A stretch of 59,815 nt of DNA from Herbiconiux sp. (GCF_023264895.1 NZ_JAHFUY010000027.1:1-59815), one strand, 5' to 3'. Counted from the first letter of the stretch, positions 16,772-25,061 are shown. The notes: generated by a model from the letters alone, not told the origin. Made by a program: numbers and translations.

Positions 16772-16853
16772 TATAATCACCAAGCGCGTCCGCACTAGCG
16801 GAGCGAAGTGGACTCGGCAGCCTTCCGGACGGTGGGTGGGCCGAGTTCCGCGG
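16772..16853 (+). promoter_or_regulatory. Orphan TATAAT with downstream inverted repeats
   Basis: A perfect TATAAT stands at 16772-16777 in an otherwise GC-rich stretch; no good -35 is visible. Downstream, TCCGC/GCGGA and ACTCGGC/GCCGAGT can form hairpins before the DUF3800 gene end at 16854. It may drive a short RNA on the plus strand, or the longer hairpin may terminate the minus-strand gene. No product assigned. Confidence 0.3.
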
Positions 16854-17399
16854 TTAAGCCCCTGCCGTCGTCACACCCTGAACGATCGTTGCTATCCGCC
16901 GACGCCAATCGCCACCTTTGACGAAGCTCCAGGCGACCGCATCGGGAATCCACAGCAACGGCTCATCGATGGGCCCCTCGAACTCGTACTGGAACCCATC
17001 GCCCGCTCCCCGAGCGCGCAGTTCACGGAAGAGGACCCGCCTGTCCGACTTCTCGATCGATGCATCACGCTCCAACACGATCCGCCGATGCCCTTCCCGC
17101 ACCGCGAAGGCGACGAGTTCGCCGAGGCATTCTTCCCGCGCGTCGCGTTCCCGAGCCAGTCCTGACTGGAACACATGGGCGGCAACCTCGAGTTCGACGA
17201 GCCTCGTCAGGACGGCGCGACGCCGAGCATCGCTCTCGTGGGTGAAGTGGAGACGGCGCTGACCGGGCAGCACCAGGGCCCTCAGCGCTTGCCGCATCGT
17301 CGCCAGCTTGCCCGGCTCGATCACCGCGGCGACGACTGTGTACTTCCGATTCTTGCTCTCATCCACAAAGACGACACTCATTTGGGGATCACAGTGCAT
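16854..17399 (-). CDS. DUF3800-like protein
   Basis: A 181-aa protein with an early acidic motif (MSVVFVDESKNRKY) and a second cluster (RRIVLERDASIEKSDRR, later LLWIPDAVAWSF) of the DUF3800 type. This family has an RNase H-like fold and is often scattered in accessory DNA; some members are linked to defence loci, but none is seen here. A second ATG at 17381 would give 175 aa, and neither start has a strong ribosome site. Codon use is slightly less GC-rich than the neighbours, which hints at transfer. Confidence 0.7.
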   Translation of the reverse strand: MHCDPQMSVVFVDESKNRKYTVVAAVIEPGKLATMRQALRALVLPGQRRLHFTHESDARRRAVLTRLVELEVAAHVFQSGLARERDAREECLGELVAFAVREGHRRIVLERDASIEKSDRRVLFRELRARGAGDGFQYEFEGPIDEPLLWIPDAVAWSFVKGGDWRRRIATIVQGVTTAGA

Positions 17400-17540
17400 G
17401 ACATTAGCTCACTTAAGCAGGTGAGGTCGGGTGCGAGCGGCTCGATTTCGTGGGGGCGGTTCGAGACCGTACTATGGCGGGTTGTCGGCCCCTGAACCTG
17501 GTCGGCGTGATTTCGGGAATCGCGTCGGAAGGGTGTCTCT

Positions 17541-17921
17541 GTGGGTGTCGTGGCGGTTGCGCGGTGGAAGTTCGGGGCCTGGCGGGTCGTCATCGAGGGC
17601 TCGGGGTTCGCCTTCACCGCCGACAGCGTCGGCAGCATCCCGCATCTGGTCAGCCTGCACACCCCGGCCGCCCCGGGCGGCGCAGCTGAGATCGCACCGG
17701 ATGACGTCGTGGTGCGGTTCGACTTCCCCGGCGAGGTGGGCAAGCACCTCGAGAAGGCTCGCCGGTTCCGCGCGACGGGCCAGCACACCGCCGCCGAACG
17801 CGAGCTCGGTCACGCCGCCCTCAAGCTGCGCTCGAAGCGGATGCCTCCCGCCGACATCGCCGCGTGCCTCGAGATCACCGAGCACGAGGTGCATCGCACC
17901 TCCGGCCACGGCGGGTTCTAG
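17541..17921 (+). CDS. Hypothetical protein, 126 aa
   Basis: Starts at GTG with GGAAGGG 7 nt upstream. The N-terminal part is beta-rich (ARWKFGAWRVVIEGSGFAF) and the C-terminal part has helices resembling a small helix-turn-helix (MPPADIAACLEITEHEVHRT). Not recognised as a named family. It stands between a DUF3800 gene and a GAF-ANTAR gene that converges on it. Confidence 0.6.
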   Translation: MGVVAVARWKFGAWRVVIEGSGFAFTADSVGSIPHLVSLHTPAAPGGAAEIAPDDVVVRFDFPGEVGKHLEKARRFRATGQHTAAERELGHAALKLRSKRMPPADIAACLEITEHEVHRTSGHGGF

Positions 17922-17933
17922 ACGCGGGCCCGC

Positions 17934-18650
17934 TCAGAGAGCGAGGTGCCCGTTGACGAGCTCCTCCGCGAGATCTCTCAGGCGCCGCTGCTCCCGCCGG
18001 GCCTGGCCCCGCAGCAGCTGGTAGGCAGCGTCGATGCTGATGCCGTGCCGACTGGCCACGAGTCCCTTGGCCTGCTCGATCAGCACGCGGGCGTCGAGCG
18101 CGCGCTGCAGCTGCGCGGCGAGGTCGGCGTGCTCCGCGATGGTGCGCTGCTGCACGACCGCGATCGTCGCCACCTGCGCCATCGCCTGCACGAGCGCCGC
18201 CGACCGGTCGTCGAGCGCCTCCGGCCGATCGAAGAAGATGCCCACCGCCCCCAGGTGGTGCCCCCGCAGCGTGAGCGGCACCGCGTAGACGGCGCGGAAT
18301 CCGCTCTGCTCGGCGAGCTCCACGAAGCGCGGCCACCGGTCGCGCTCGGCGTCGAGCCGGGTGCTCTCGACCGGCGCCGCCGATCGGTAGGCCTCGAGGC
18401 AGGGCCCCTCGTCGGCCCCGAGCTGCGCCTCCTCCACCTCGGCGGCCCGCTCGCTCGTGGAGGCCACGACGCGCAGCGCGCCCTGCGCATCCGCCAGCAC
18501 GATGCCCGCGTCGACGGCGGGGGTCACCGCGGTGGCGGCCGCGACGAGCCTGTCCATCGTGTCGATCACGTCGTGCTCGGGCCGCAGGGTGTCTGCGAGC
18601 TCCACGATGGCCTCGGCGAACGCCGTCTCCGCAGCCTGCGTCTCGTCCAT
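17934..18650 (-). CDS. GAF and ANTAR domain protein
   Basis: A 238-aa signal protein. Residues 20-165 form a GAF sensor domain (DAGIVLADAQGALRVVAST, later AVPLTLRGHHLGAVGIFF), and residues 180-232 form an ANTAR RNA-binding domain (RVLIEQAKGLVASRHGISID). ANTAR proteins act as antiterminators on paired hexaloop hairpins in mRNA leaders. No target leader is evident nearby. GAF-ANTAR proteins of this size are frequent in actinobacteria. Confidence 0.88.
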   Translation of the reverse strand: MDETQAAETAFAEAIVELADTLRPEHDVIDTMDRLVAAATAVTPAVDAGIVLADAQGALRVVASTSERAAEVEEAQLGADEGPCLEAYRSAAPVESTRLDAERDRWPRFVELAEQSGFRAVYAVPLTLRGHHLGAVGIFFDRPEALDDRSAALVQAMAQVATIAVVQQRTIAEHADLAAQLQRALDARVLIEQAKGLVASRHGISIDAAYQLLRGQARREQRRLRDLAEELVNGHLAL

Positions 18651-18873
18651 GCCCCACCGTCCCGTCGCTCTGCTCTCACCCTCGTCTCCCGGCCGCCGAA
18701 AGACAAGCAGAAGTCACCCGAACAGGGGATACGGCGCCGACCCCCCTGGAACTAGAGTCGACCTGGCGAGCGACGACACCCACCCGTCGCTCGCCTCCCG
18801 ATCACCGATCCATCCCCGGGCACGAGCCGACGTCACGTCTTGTCCGAAGGCCCGGCCGATCTCGAGGATGCGC

Positions 18874-19101
18874 GTGCCTGATTCAGTGACCAGCTATGGT
18901 GTCGGAAAGTTCGGCTCGAGCGAAGCCCGCCCGAAGATCGTGGGGGTCTACGCCGGAGCCGGAGGCTGGAAGGCCGCGGAGGGTTCCCGCCTCACGAAGG
19001 GCACGGCGGCCCAGCTGCGCGCCGAGGGCGTCACGATGGTGCGCGTGCGGTGGCGCTTCCGCACCCACGAGATCCTGCTGCGCCGGTATCTCGGCGGCTG
19101 A
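18874..19101 (+). CDS. Hypothetical protein, about 75 aa
   Basis: A short basic protein with VGVYAGAGGWKAAEGSR and a C-terminal VRVRWRFRTHEILLRRYLGG. GTG at 18874 is chosen because CGAGG ends 6 nt upstream; an ATG at 18868 sits with no spacing after the same element. No family recognised. The 220 bp before it (18651-18873) holds nothing I can support. Confidence 0.5.
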   Translation: MPDSVTSYGVGKFGSSEARPKIVGVYAGAGGWKAAEGSRLTKGTAAQLRAEGVTMVRVRWRFRTHEILLRRYLGG

Positions 19102-19140
19102 CACGGGCGCATCCGGGGCCACCCCGATACGCTCGGGCTC

Positions 19141-19287
19141 ATGGAGCCACAGGACGAGAAGGATGCGCACGGGCCCGACGCGGCCGACGACACCAGAGCG
19201 GAGAACGCCGCGGAGAACCCAGCCAAGGCCGAGACCGAGGACGCGCTGAGGTCGATCAAGTCGCTCGGCGAGGACCTGAGGGGCTGA
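19141..19287 (+). CDS. Small acidic protein, 48 aa
   Basis: A highly charged short protein (MEPQDEKDAHGPDAADDTRA...) rich in Asp, Glu and Ala, ending LRSIKSLGEDLRG. No membrane segment or cysteine. Its stop is 8 bp before the next ATG, so it may be co-transcribed with the DUF4190-type gene. Function unknown; disordered composition. Confidence 0.5.
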   Translation: MEPQDEKDAHGPDAADDTRAENAAENPAKAETEDALRSIKSLGEDLRG

Positions 19288-19295
19288 GAGGCGAG

Positions 19296-20291
19296 ATGAG
19301 CCACCCGGAGCAGGGACCGGTGTACGGACAGCCGCAGCCACAGCCACAGCCACAGAACCAACCGCAGAACCAGCCGCAGGGCGGCACAGCCCTCGCCACG
19401 ACCGCCCTCATCCTGGGCATCGTCACGATGGTGCTCGCGTTCGTGCCCATCCTCAACCTGCTCGCGGTGTTCGTGGGCATCGCGGCGCTCGTGGTCGGGC
19501 TCATCGGCGTGAACCGGGCCCGCTCCCGCGGCAAGGGGAAGGCGCTCACGGGCGCCATCCTCGGCGGTGTGGGCACCCTGCTCTCCATCGTCCTCATCGT
19601 CGTGTACACCGTCATCGGGGTCACGGCGCTCATCGACAGCGTCGAGTCGAACCGTCCCACGGCCATCTCGCTGCCCCCGCTGCAGATCACCCCCTCGCCC
19701 GCGCCCGAGCTGCCGACCGCAGGCGGTCCGCTCGATCCGGATCCGGCACCGGGCTCGGCCGCCGAGCGCCAGGTATTCACGGGCGAGGGCGACGACGTCG
19801 TGGTCATCGACCTGGCGGGGCGCGCGGGAGTCGTCACCTTCGACTGCCCCGCGTGCGAGGGTCCGACGTCGCTGGAGACGAACGGCTCCGCGCCCGAGCT
19901 CGTCGAGGTGGAGGGGCCCTGGAACGGCCAGTACCTGCTCGACCCGACCGGGTTCGACGACCCCACGACCGAGCTGACGGTGACCACGACGGGCCTGTGG
20001 TCTCTCGTGGTCGACGACGTGTCGTCGGTGACCCCGTCCTCCGGCGAGGTGTCGGGTGCGGGCGACCGGGTGGTCCTCTTCACCGAGGAGTTCTTCGAGG
20101 CCGCCGTGACCCATGACGGCGCCGGACTGTTCGGTCTGGTGTCGTACGCCACCGGATCGCCCGAGGTCGTCATCGACCCCGCGGACGACGTCGACCTCGA
20201 CGGATCCGTCGACCTCAGCGGCCCCGGCTACGCCCAGGTGATCGCCGACGGCGACTGGACGATCACACCCACCGATCCCCTCCTGCAGTAG
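19296..20291 (+). CDS. DUF4190-type membrane protein with extracellular domain
   Basis: A 331-aa protein. It begins with a Gln/Pro repeat (about residues 12-29), followed by two membrane helices (about 31-70 and 83-112) typical of DUF4190 proteins, then a Pro/Ser-rich linker and an extracytoplasmic beta-rich domain from about 160. The exported region has a single CPAC pair. A surface or cell-wall role is inferred. It converges on the lipid kinase gene with 5 bp between stop codons. Confidence 0.75.
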   Translation: MSHPEQGPVYGQPQPQPQPQNQPQNQPQGGTALATTALILGIVTMVLAFVPILNLLAVFVGIAALVVGLIGVNRARSRGKGKALTGAILGGVGTLLSIVLIVVYTVIGVTALIDSVESNRPTAISLPPLQITPSPAPELPTAGGPLDPDPAPGSAAERQVFTGEGDDVVVIDLAGRAGVVTFDCPACEGPTSLETNGSAPELVEVEGPWNGQYLLDPTGFDDPTTELTVTTTGLWSLVVDDVSSVTPSSGEVSGAGDRVVLFTEEFFEAAVTHDGAGLFGLVSYATGSPEVVIDPADDVDLDGSVDLSGPGYAQVIADGDWTITPTDPLLQ

Positions 20292-20296
20292 CAGCC

Positions 20297-21304
20297 TCAG
20301 GAGGCGGAGGGGTCCGGCGCTGTGTCGTCGGTGTCGTCGAGCGCCACCGCGGTGCGCGGGGTGAGCCCCGGGATCTGCGAGGCGGGCACGGGGAGGCGCA
20401 CGATCAGCGATCCGGGATCGACGCCGAAGCGGCCCCGCGTGGTCTCGCCCACCGGGTCGCCGTCGAGCTCGGCGAGCACGGGCTGGTCGAGCTCGAACTC
20501 GAACTCGCGGCCGGGCCACTGCTTGAGCGACGCGAGCCCGTTGCGGTTGCGGGTGGCGACGTCGATCGCGACGCCGAGCCAGCCGGCCACGGCGTTCGGC
20601 CGCAGCATCACGAGCTCGAGGTCGCCGTCGTCGAGCACCGCGCCGGTGGCGAGCTCGATGTTGGCCACCACCGAGCTGCAGTTGCAGGCGAGCACCATGA
20701 GGCAGTCGGTGGGCTCCTCGGCCTCGCCGTCGATGGTGAGCGTGGCCTCGAAGCCGCCCTTGAACAGGGCGGGCGCGCCGGCGGCGACGTAGGCGCCCCA
20801 GCCGACCTTCTTCTTCAGCTCGTCGTCGGTGTTGTCCATGATCTGGGCGTCGAGCCCGACTCCGCCCATCACCACGAAGGTGCGCTCCTCGCCGTCGTCG
20901 AACGTGGCGGTGCCCACGTCGATGGCGCGCTCCTGGCCGAGCAGGGCGATCTCGACGGCGTCGTCGAGGGAGTTCAGCGGCAGGCCGAGGTTGCGGGCGA
21001 GGAGGTTGCCGGTGCCGCTCGGCAGCAGCCCGTAGGGCACTCCGGTGCCGCGGAGCACGCCGGCGACCGCGCGCACGGTGCCGTCTCCTCCCATGGCGCA
21101 CACGAGATCGGCGCCCGCCTCGAGGGCCTCGCGACCCGCGGCGGCGCCGGAGTCCTCGATGCTCGTCTCGAACCAGAGCGGCTCGTTCCAGCCGGCGCGC
21201 GCGGCGCCGGCGGCCACGATGGCCTTGACCTCGTCGACGTCGGTGAACTTCGAGGGGTTGATGACGACCGCGACGGTGCGCGGTTCGGCAGAAGTGGTGG
21301 TCAT
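20297..21304 (-). CDS. Diacylglycerol/lipid kinase family protein
   Basis: A 335-aa kinase with the DAGK catalytic motif GGDGTVRAV (72-80) and LPSGTGNLLARNL following, typical of DgkB/YegS-type enzymes that phosphorylate diacylglycerol or related lipids with ATP. The C-terminal half is the usual beta-sandwich (DGDLELVMLRPNAVAGWLG). A hairpin separates it from the CsbD gene upstream, so it probably has its own transcription unit. Confidence 0.88.
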   Translation of the reverse strand: MTTTSAEPRTVAVVINPSKFTDVDEVKAIVAAGAARAGWNEPLWFETSIEDSGAAAGREALEAGADLVCAMGGDGTVRAVAGVLRGTGVPYGLLPSGTGNLLARNLGLPLNSLDDAVEIALLGQERAIDVGTATFDDGEERTFVVMGGVGLDAQIMDNTDDELKKKVGWGAYVAAGAPALFKGGFEATLTIDGEAEEPTDCLMVLACNCSSVVANIELATGAVLDDGDLELVMLRPNAVAGWLGVAIDVATRNRNGLASLKQWPGREFEFELDQPVLAELDGDPVGETTRGRFGVDPGSLIVRLPVPASQIPGLTPRTAVALDDTDDTAPDPSAS

Positions 21305-21329
21305 GTGCTCAGTCTCCCTCACGCGAAGG

Positions 21330-21362
21330 GAGCACGACCGCCACCGGGTGACGGTCGTGCTC
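21330..21362 (-). terminator. Hairpin between csbD-like and lipid kinase genes
   Basis: GAGCACGACCG (21330-21340) pairs with CGGTCGTGCTC (21352-21362) across an 11-nt loop. It directly follows the CsbD stop on the minus strand, consistent with a rho-independent-type stem without a long U tract. Confidence 0.55.
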
Positions 21363-21378
21363 TCGGATGGTGCGCCGA

Positions 21379-21552
21379 TCAGTTCTTGAAGGCGTCCTTG
21401 ACGTTCTCGCCGGCCTGCTTCACGTCCGACTTGGTCTGGTCGGCCTTGCCCTCGGCGACGAGCTCGTCGTTGTTCGTGACCTTGCCCACGGCCTCCTTGG
21501 CCTTGCCGGCCAGGTCTTCGGCGGCGTTCTTGATCTTGTCTGCTGCGCTCAT
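21379..21552 (-). CDS. CsbD family stress protein
   Basis: A 57-aa hydrophilic helical protein (MSAADKIKNAAEDLAGKAKE...) with the CsbD repeat pattern; CsbD-like proteins are induced by general stress in Gram-positive bacteria. AAGGAG precedes the ATG. It lies downstream of the Asp23/AmaP genes in the same direction, consistent with a joint stress response. Confidence 0.85.
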   Translation of the reverse strand: MSAADKIKNAAEDLAGKAKEAVGKVTNNDELVAEGKADQTKSDVKQAGENVKDAFKN

Positions 21553-21632
21553 GTCGAGCTCCTTTCGATGGTGTTCTTCGGGTGGGAGGGCGCCTGCGGG
21601 TCGCACGCGCCCGGGGTTGAGTCAGTGGTCGG

Positions 21633-22238
21633 TCATTGCAGACGGGTGCTCGAGCCCGTGCGGGCCCGGAACCCCCCGCTGATCTGCACGAGCGCCGGCA
21701 GCGGCCGGCCGAGCAGCTCGTCGAGGGCACGCACGGCGCCATCGACGATGTCCGCGGCGTCCTTCGGCGAGACACCTCGCCGGCAGGTGACCGCGACCTT
21801 GAGCACCGGCGTGCGGCGCACCCGGTAGGCCGAGACGTGCGAGGCGATGAATTCGGGTCGGGACCCGATCGCGTCCTCGAGGGCGTTCGCGGCGAGCGCC
21901 GCGTCGATCTCGGTGCGGCCGTGCTCGCTCGTGCCCTCGGAGAGCACGGTGCGGGTGTGACCGCGCCCCTGCCGCACGATGAAGACGATGAGCAGGATGA
22001 CGGCGAGCACGAGCACGACGAGCACGGCCGGCATGATCCAGCTCACCCCGGTGTCGCCGAGCGGGGTGGCCTGCAGCCAGGAGGCGACCTGGGCGTTCAC
22101 GTCGCCCGCGATCGCCTTCCAGGCGTCGCGCACCACGGGGATCAGCACGGCGGCCGCTGCTGCCGCGCCGACGACCACGAGGAACAGGCCGACGATGAGG
22201 ATGAGGAGGCGGTTGGCCGCCCGGTTGGTGCTGTTCAT
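21633..22238 (-). CDS. amaP: Alkaline shock membrane anchor protein AmaP-like
   Basis: A 201-aa protein with an N-terminal hairpin of two membrane helices (about 9-34 and 66-90) and a cytoplasmic domain from about 95. This matches AmaP, which anchors Asp23 at the membrane in Firmicutes, and its actinobacterial counterparts. The start overlaps the preceding DUF6286-like gene by 4 bp. Last gene of a five-gene block beginning at 23932. Confidence 0.75.
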   Translation of the reverse strand: MNSTNRAANRLLILIVGLFLVVVGAAAAAAVLIPVVRDAWKAIAGDVNAQVASWLQATPLGDTGVSWIMPAVLVVLVLAVILLIVFIVRQGRGHTRTVLSEGTSEHGRTEIDAALAANALEDAIGSRPEFIASHVSAYRVRRTPVLKVAVTCRRGVSPKDAADIVDGAVRALDELLGRPLPALVQISGGFRARTGSSTRLQ

Positions 22239-22897
22239 GCGCCGATCCTCCCGCTCTCCGCGAGGCGCACACGCGCCGAGACCGCCGGGCTGAGGCCGTA
22301 GCCGGCGAGGCGGCGAGCCGTCTCGGCGGTGACCTCGTCGCGGTCGACGGGGATGCCCGAGGTGGGGGTCAGGTGCACCACGGCACGCCGGTGCGAGACC
22401 GAGACCGAGGCGTTGTCGGGGTCGACGTTGCCGGCGACCGAGGCGTGCCGGGCGAGCGCCGAGGCGATCACCTCGTTGTCGACCACCACGGCCGTGCGCT
22501 CGGAGGCGAGCACATGGCGCGCACGCCGGCCGGGCGACAGGGCGGCGATCACGAGCACGAGCCCGATCACGGCCGCCACGATGCCCGCCGCCGCCACGAT
22601 CGCCGCGGGGGCGGCGGCGAGGCCGACGGTGGAGGTGAACATGTCGACCGGAGCCACGAGCAGCGCAGGGGCGCCGATCAGGGCGATCACGATCTCGGTG
22701 CCCACCCAGGCGAGCGTCACGATGAGCAGCACGGCCAGCACGATCGCGAGGAGCGAGCGCGGCGAGTGGGTCTCCCGGCGCAGGATCCGTCGGTAGACGG
22801 GGCCGAAGGAGGGTCCGGATGCGCGCGCCGGAGCCGTGGGGGCGGTGGTGCGCGCATCCGGGGCTTGGGGGGCCGGCTTGGCGAGGGTGGTGCTCAT
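22235..22897 (-). CDS. DUF6286-like membrane protein of the Asp23 operon
   Basis: A 220-aa protein with a Pro/Ala-rich cytoplasmic N-terminus, two membrane segments (about 50-75 and 95-123), and a C-terminal alpha/beta domain from about 130 (HVLASERTAVVVDNEVIASAL) as seen in actinobacterial Asp23 operons. It overlaps both neighbours by 4 bp, so equal expression with AmaP and the Asp23-like protein is likely. Biochemical role unknown. Confidence 0.68.
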   Translation of the reverse strand: MSTTLAKPAPQAPDARTTAPTAPARASGPSFGPVYRRILRRETHSPRSLLAIVLAVLLIVTLAWVGTEIVIALIGAPALLVAPVDMFTSTVGLAAAPAAIVAAAGIVAAVIGLVLVIAALSPGRRARHVLASERTAVVVDNEVIASALARHASVAGNVDPDNASVSVSHRRAVVHLTPTSGIPVDRDEVTAETARRLAGYGLSPAVSARVRLAESGRIGA

Positions 22898-23289
22898 CGG
22901 ACTCTGTCCTCTTCTCGGATGTCGGCGGCGGTGAGCCGCACGACCACGCGGGAGACGGCCGAACCGGTGAGGGCCCGGACGCGGTCGCGGATGGTCTCCT
23001 GGGCGGCGGCGGCGCGGTCGACGACGGAGCCGCCGGTGCGCGCCACCACGTCGGAGCCGGCCTGCACACGGTTCAGCGACACGACCCGGATGGGTGTCGA
23101 GACGGTGAGCACGAGCAGTCCCTTCTCGTCGGCGATGTCGACCCCCACGCGGGAGGCCTTGACGTCGAGGGCGTCGGCCGTGACGGCCGCCACCACCCGG
23201 TTGAGGGCTTTCGCGGCGATCCGGTTGCGGCCCCTCGGCTCCGTCGCGGCAGCGTCGGCCGCGGCAGTGCTGGTCGGGGCTGCGCTCAT
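22894..23289 (-). CDS. Asp23-related protein, second copy
   Basis: A 131-aa protein with an Asp23-like core (IAAKALNRVVAAVTADALDV, then VQAGSDVVARTGGSVVDRAA, RDRVRALTGSAVSRVVVRLT) but much more divergent than the gene at 23480-23932. It overlaps the DUF2273-like gene and the DUF6286-like gene by 4 bp each. It may form mixed complexes with Asp23 at the membrane. Confidence 0.65.
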   Translation of the reverse strand: MSAAPTSTAAADAAATEPRGRNRIAAKALNRVVAAVTADALDVKASRVGVDIADEKGLLVLTVSTPIRVVSLNRVQAGSDVVARTGGSVVDRAAAAQETIRDRVRALTGSAVSRVVVRLTAADIREEDRVR

Positions 23290-23483
23290 GACGACGAGCG
23301 CTTCCCGCGGAAGGCGTCGACGAGGCCGGCGACGCTGAGCTTGCCCTCGACGATGCGGCCGACGAGGGCGCCGATCGCCATGGCGACGGCCACGAAGAAG
23401 AAGGCCCAGAAGCCGATCACGACCCAGGTCAGGGCGAGGACCGCCCCGACCAGGATTCCGGTGCGGGTGGCGGAGGCGGTCAC
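23286..23483 (-). CDS. DUF2273-like small membrane protein
   Basis: A 65-aa protein with two membrane segments (about 8-26 and 28-44) and a basic tail ending in FRGKRSSS. Short two-helix proteins of this type (DUF2273) sit next to Asp23 genes in Gram-positive bacteria. Its start overlaps the Asp23 stop by 4 bp. Confidence 0.68.
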   Translation of the reverse strand: MTASATRTGILVGAVLALTWVVIGFWAFFFVAVAMAIGALVGRIVEGKLSVAGLVDAFRGKRSSS

Positions 23484-23932
23484 TGGACTCGCGCCTCGGG
23501 GGTCTCGTCGACGTCGTCGGAGGGCAGGTGCACGTCGTTGACGGTCACGTTGACCTCGGTGACCTGGAGGCCGACGATGGTCTCGACGGCCTGGATGACG
23601 CCGGAGCGCACGCCGTCGGCGACGTCCTGCAGCGAGAGCGGGTACTCGGCCACGATCGTGACGTCGACGGCGACCTGGGTCTCGCCGACCTCGACGCTGA
23701 TGCCCTGGGTCTGGTCGACTCCGCCGACGGCCTCGCGGATGGCGCCGAACGCGCGGGCCGCTCCGCCACCGAGGGCGTACACGCCGCGGGCCTCGCGGGC
23801 GGCGATACCGGCGACCTTCGCCACGACGCCGTCGTTGATGACGGTCTTGCCGAGGGCGGTCTGCAGGTTGGTGGGTGAGCTCGTGGTGCTCGTGACGGTG
23901 GCGGTGGTCGGCGTGGGCGTCGAGGTGGCCAT
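23480..23932 (-). CDS. Asp23/Gls24 family envelope stress response protein
   Basis: A 150-aa protein. The Asp23 core begins at about residue 27 (GKTVINDGVVAKVAGIAARE) and runs through VDVTIVAEYPLSLQDVADGVR to VTEVNVTVNDVHLP; the first 25 residues are a Thr/Ser/Pro-rich tail. AAGGAG lies 7 nt upstream of the ATG, ruling out the earlier in-frame start at 23983. It heads the minus-strand operon. The divergent region upstream carries a MarR-type motif at 24029-24063. Confidence 0.88.
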   Translation of the reverse strand: MATSTPTPTTATVTSTTSSPTNLQTALGKTVINDGVVAKVAGIAAREARGVYALGGGAARAFGAIREAVGGVDQTQGISVEVGETQVAVDVTIVAEYPLSLQDVADGVRSGVIQAVETIVGLQVTEVNVTVNDVHLPSDDVDETPEARVQ

Positions 23933-24028
23933 GGTGTGCTCCTTCGGTTCGGGTGCTGTTGCGTTGTCACCGGTGAGACGCACCCTGCTCGGGATTCGTC
24001 ACGCCTTCGTCATGAAAATATCCGGATT

Positions 24029-24063
24029 CATCTAGAACGGCTAGTCATTAGTTCATCTAGACA
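24029..24063. promoter_or_regulatory. Candidate MarR-type operator in the Asp23 divergent region
   Basis: This AT-rich element contains two CATCTAGA copies (24029-24036 and 24054-24061) flanking CTAGTCATTAGT. Read on the minus strand it begins GTCTAGATGAACTAATGACT, matching elements in the marR divergent region at 35664-35773. It lies 97 bp before the Asp23 start and 56 bp before the small membrane gene at 24119. MarR binding is inference. Confidence 0.6.
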
Positions 24064-24118
24064 CCTGGCGACCGGGACCGAATGTGCACGGTGCGGCGTT
24101 CAGGGCCACACTGGATGC

Positions 24119-24277
24119 ATGATCGGAATCGCAATCGTCGCCCTCGTCATCGGACTCGTCCTCCTCTTCATCGGCCTCTTCGTCGAAGCGGCCAAGTTCC
24201 TGCTCTGGATCGGACTCGTCATCGTCATCCTCGCGATCATCGCGGCGATCCTCCGCTACATCCGCCGCAAGGCGTGA
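24119..24277 (+). CDS. Small hydrophobic membrane protein
   Basis: A 52-aa protein, almost wholly hydrophobic, with two membrane helices (about 2-24 and 27-46) and a basic tail YIRRKA. No clear ribosome site. It is divergent from the Asp23 operon and shares the candidate MarR operator, so it probably belongs to the same envelope-stress response. Confidence 0.65.
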   Translation: MIGIAIVALVIGLVLLFIGLFVEAAKFLLWIGLVIVILAIIAAILRYIRRKA

Positions 24278-24377
24278 CGGGGATGGGGAGTTCTCCCCAT
24301 CCCCGCGAGGTGCCGTCAGGGAGGGAACCCGCTACATTCAGGAGTTCCACACCGAACTCTCCCTGGGGGAAAACATC

Positions 24378-24653
24378 ATGACGAACAAGGACACTCTCAC
24401 CACCGCGCCCGCCGGCACCGACTTCCCGGGCAAGACGCTCGGCATCGTCGGCCTCGTCGTCGCGATCATCGCGAACCTGATCGGCCTCATCATCAGCGCC
24501 ATCGCCCTGTCGCAGTCGAAGAAGGCCGGCTACAAGAACACCCCGGCTCTCGCCGGCGTGATCGTGGGCGCGATCCTGACCGTGCTCGGCATCATCTTCG
24601 GCATCGTCGGCGTCGTCGGCGCCATGTCGATGGCTACGTACACCACGTACTGA
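24378..24653 (+). CDS. DUF4190-type small membrane protein
   Basis: A 91-aa protein with two membrane segments (about 21-46 and 57-83) separated by a polar loop (SQSKKAGYKNTP), the DUF4190 pattern. GGGGGAAA precedes the ATG. A strong terminator follows directly. Function unknown. Confidence 0.75.
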   Translation: MTNKDTLTTAPAGTDFPGKTLGIVGLVVAIIANLIGLIISAIALSQSKKAGYKNTPALAGVIVGAILTVLGIIFGIVGVVGAMSMATYTTY

Positions 24654-24664
24654 GCCTCGACCAC

Positions 24665-24701
24665 GAAAGGCCCCGTCCCTCCTCGAGGGGCGGGGCCTTT
24701 C
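24665..24701. terminator. Rho-independent terminator (likely bidirectional)
   Basis: GAAAGGCCCCG (24665-24675) pairs with CGGGGCCTTTC (24691-24701), and an inner CCCT/AGGG stem closes a 5-nt loop. The A and T runs at the stem ends serve both strands. It lies between the DUF4190 gene and the minus-strand DUF3072 gene. Confidence 0.85.
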
Positions 24702-24719
24702 GCCGTTCCGGGCGGGAGG

Positions 24720-25061
24720 CTACTGCCCGCGGCCCGTGAGCTTCTGGAGCCGGTCGATGTGCTCCGAGGCCTCCGCCTTCGTGAGGTCGGCCGGCAGCTC
24801 CTCGCCCGCCTCTCGGAGGAGGGTGTCGAGGTAGCTCTTCTGCGGGCCGGTCATGGGCTCGTCGCCCGTGACCCAGTCCTCCGGATCCTTGCTCGCCGAC
24901 TGCGCCGGATCGGGCCCGGCACCGCCGAGCATCTCGGTCTCGCCCGAGCCTGCGCCGGCATCGGCGGGGGACGCGATCTGCTCGTTGTCGGCGAAGGACT
25001 CGCGCGCATCCGGGCCATTGGGGTTGTCGTCGGGGGTGTCGGTGTGGGTGGTGTCGCTCAT
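24720..25061 (-). CDS. DUF3072 domain protein
   Basis: A 113-aa protein with an acidic, probably disordered N-terminal half and the DUF3072 signature MTGPQKSYLDTLLREAGEEL near residues 70-89, followed by the ASEHIDRLQ helix. The family is common in actinobacteria; biochemical function unknown. It converges on the DUF4190 gene across the terminator. Confidence 0.82.
   Translation of the reverse strand: MSDTTHTDTPDDNPNGPDARESFADNEQIASPADAGAGSGETEMLGGAGPDPAQSASKDPEDWVTGDEPMTGPQKSYLDTLLREAGEELPADLTKAEASEHIDRLQKLTGRGQ

Noticed and set aside
16854..17921. A defence island around the DUF3800 gene
   Set aside because: No nuclease, toxin-antitoxin, retron, CBASS or restriction genes are recognisable in its neighbourhood.
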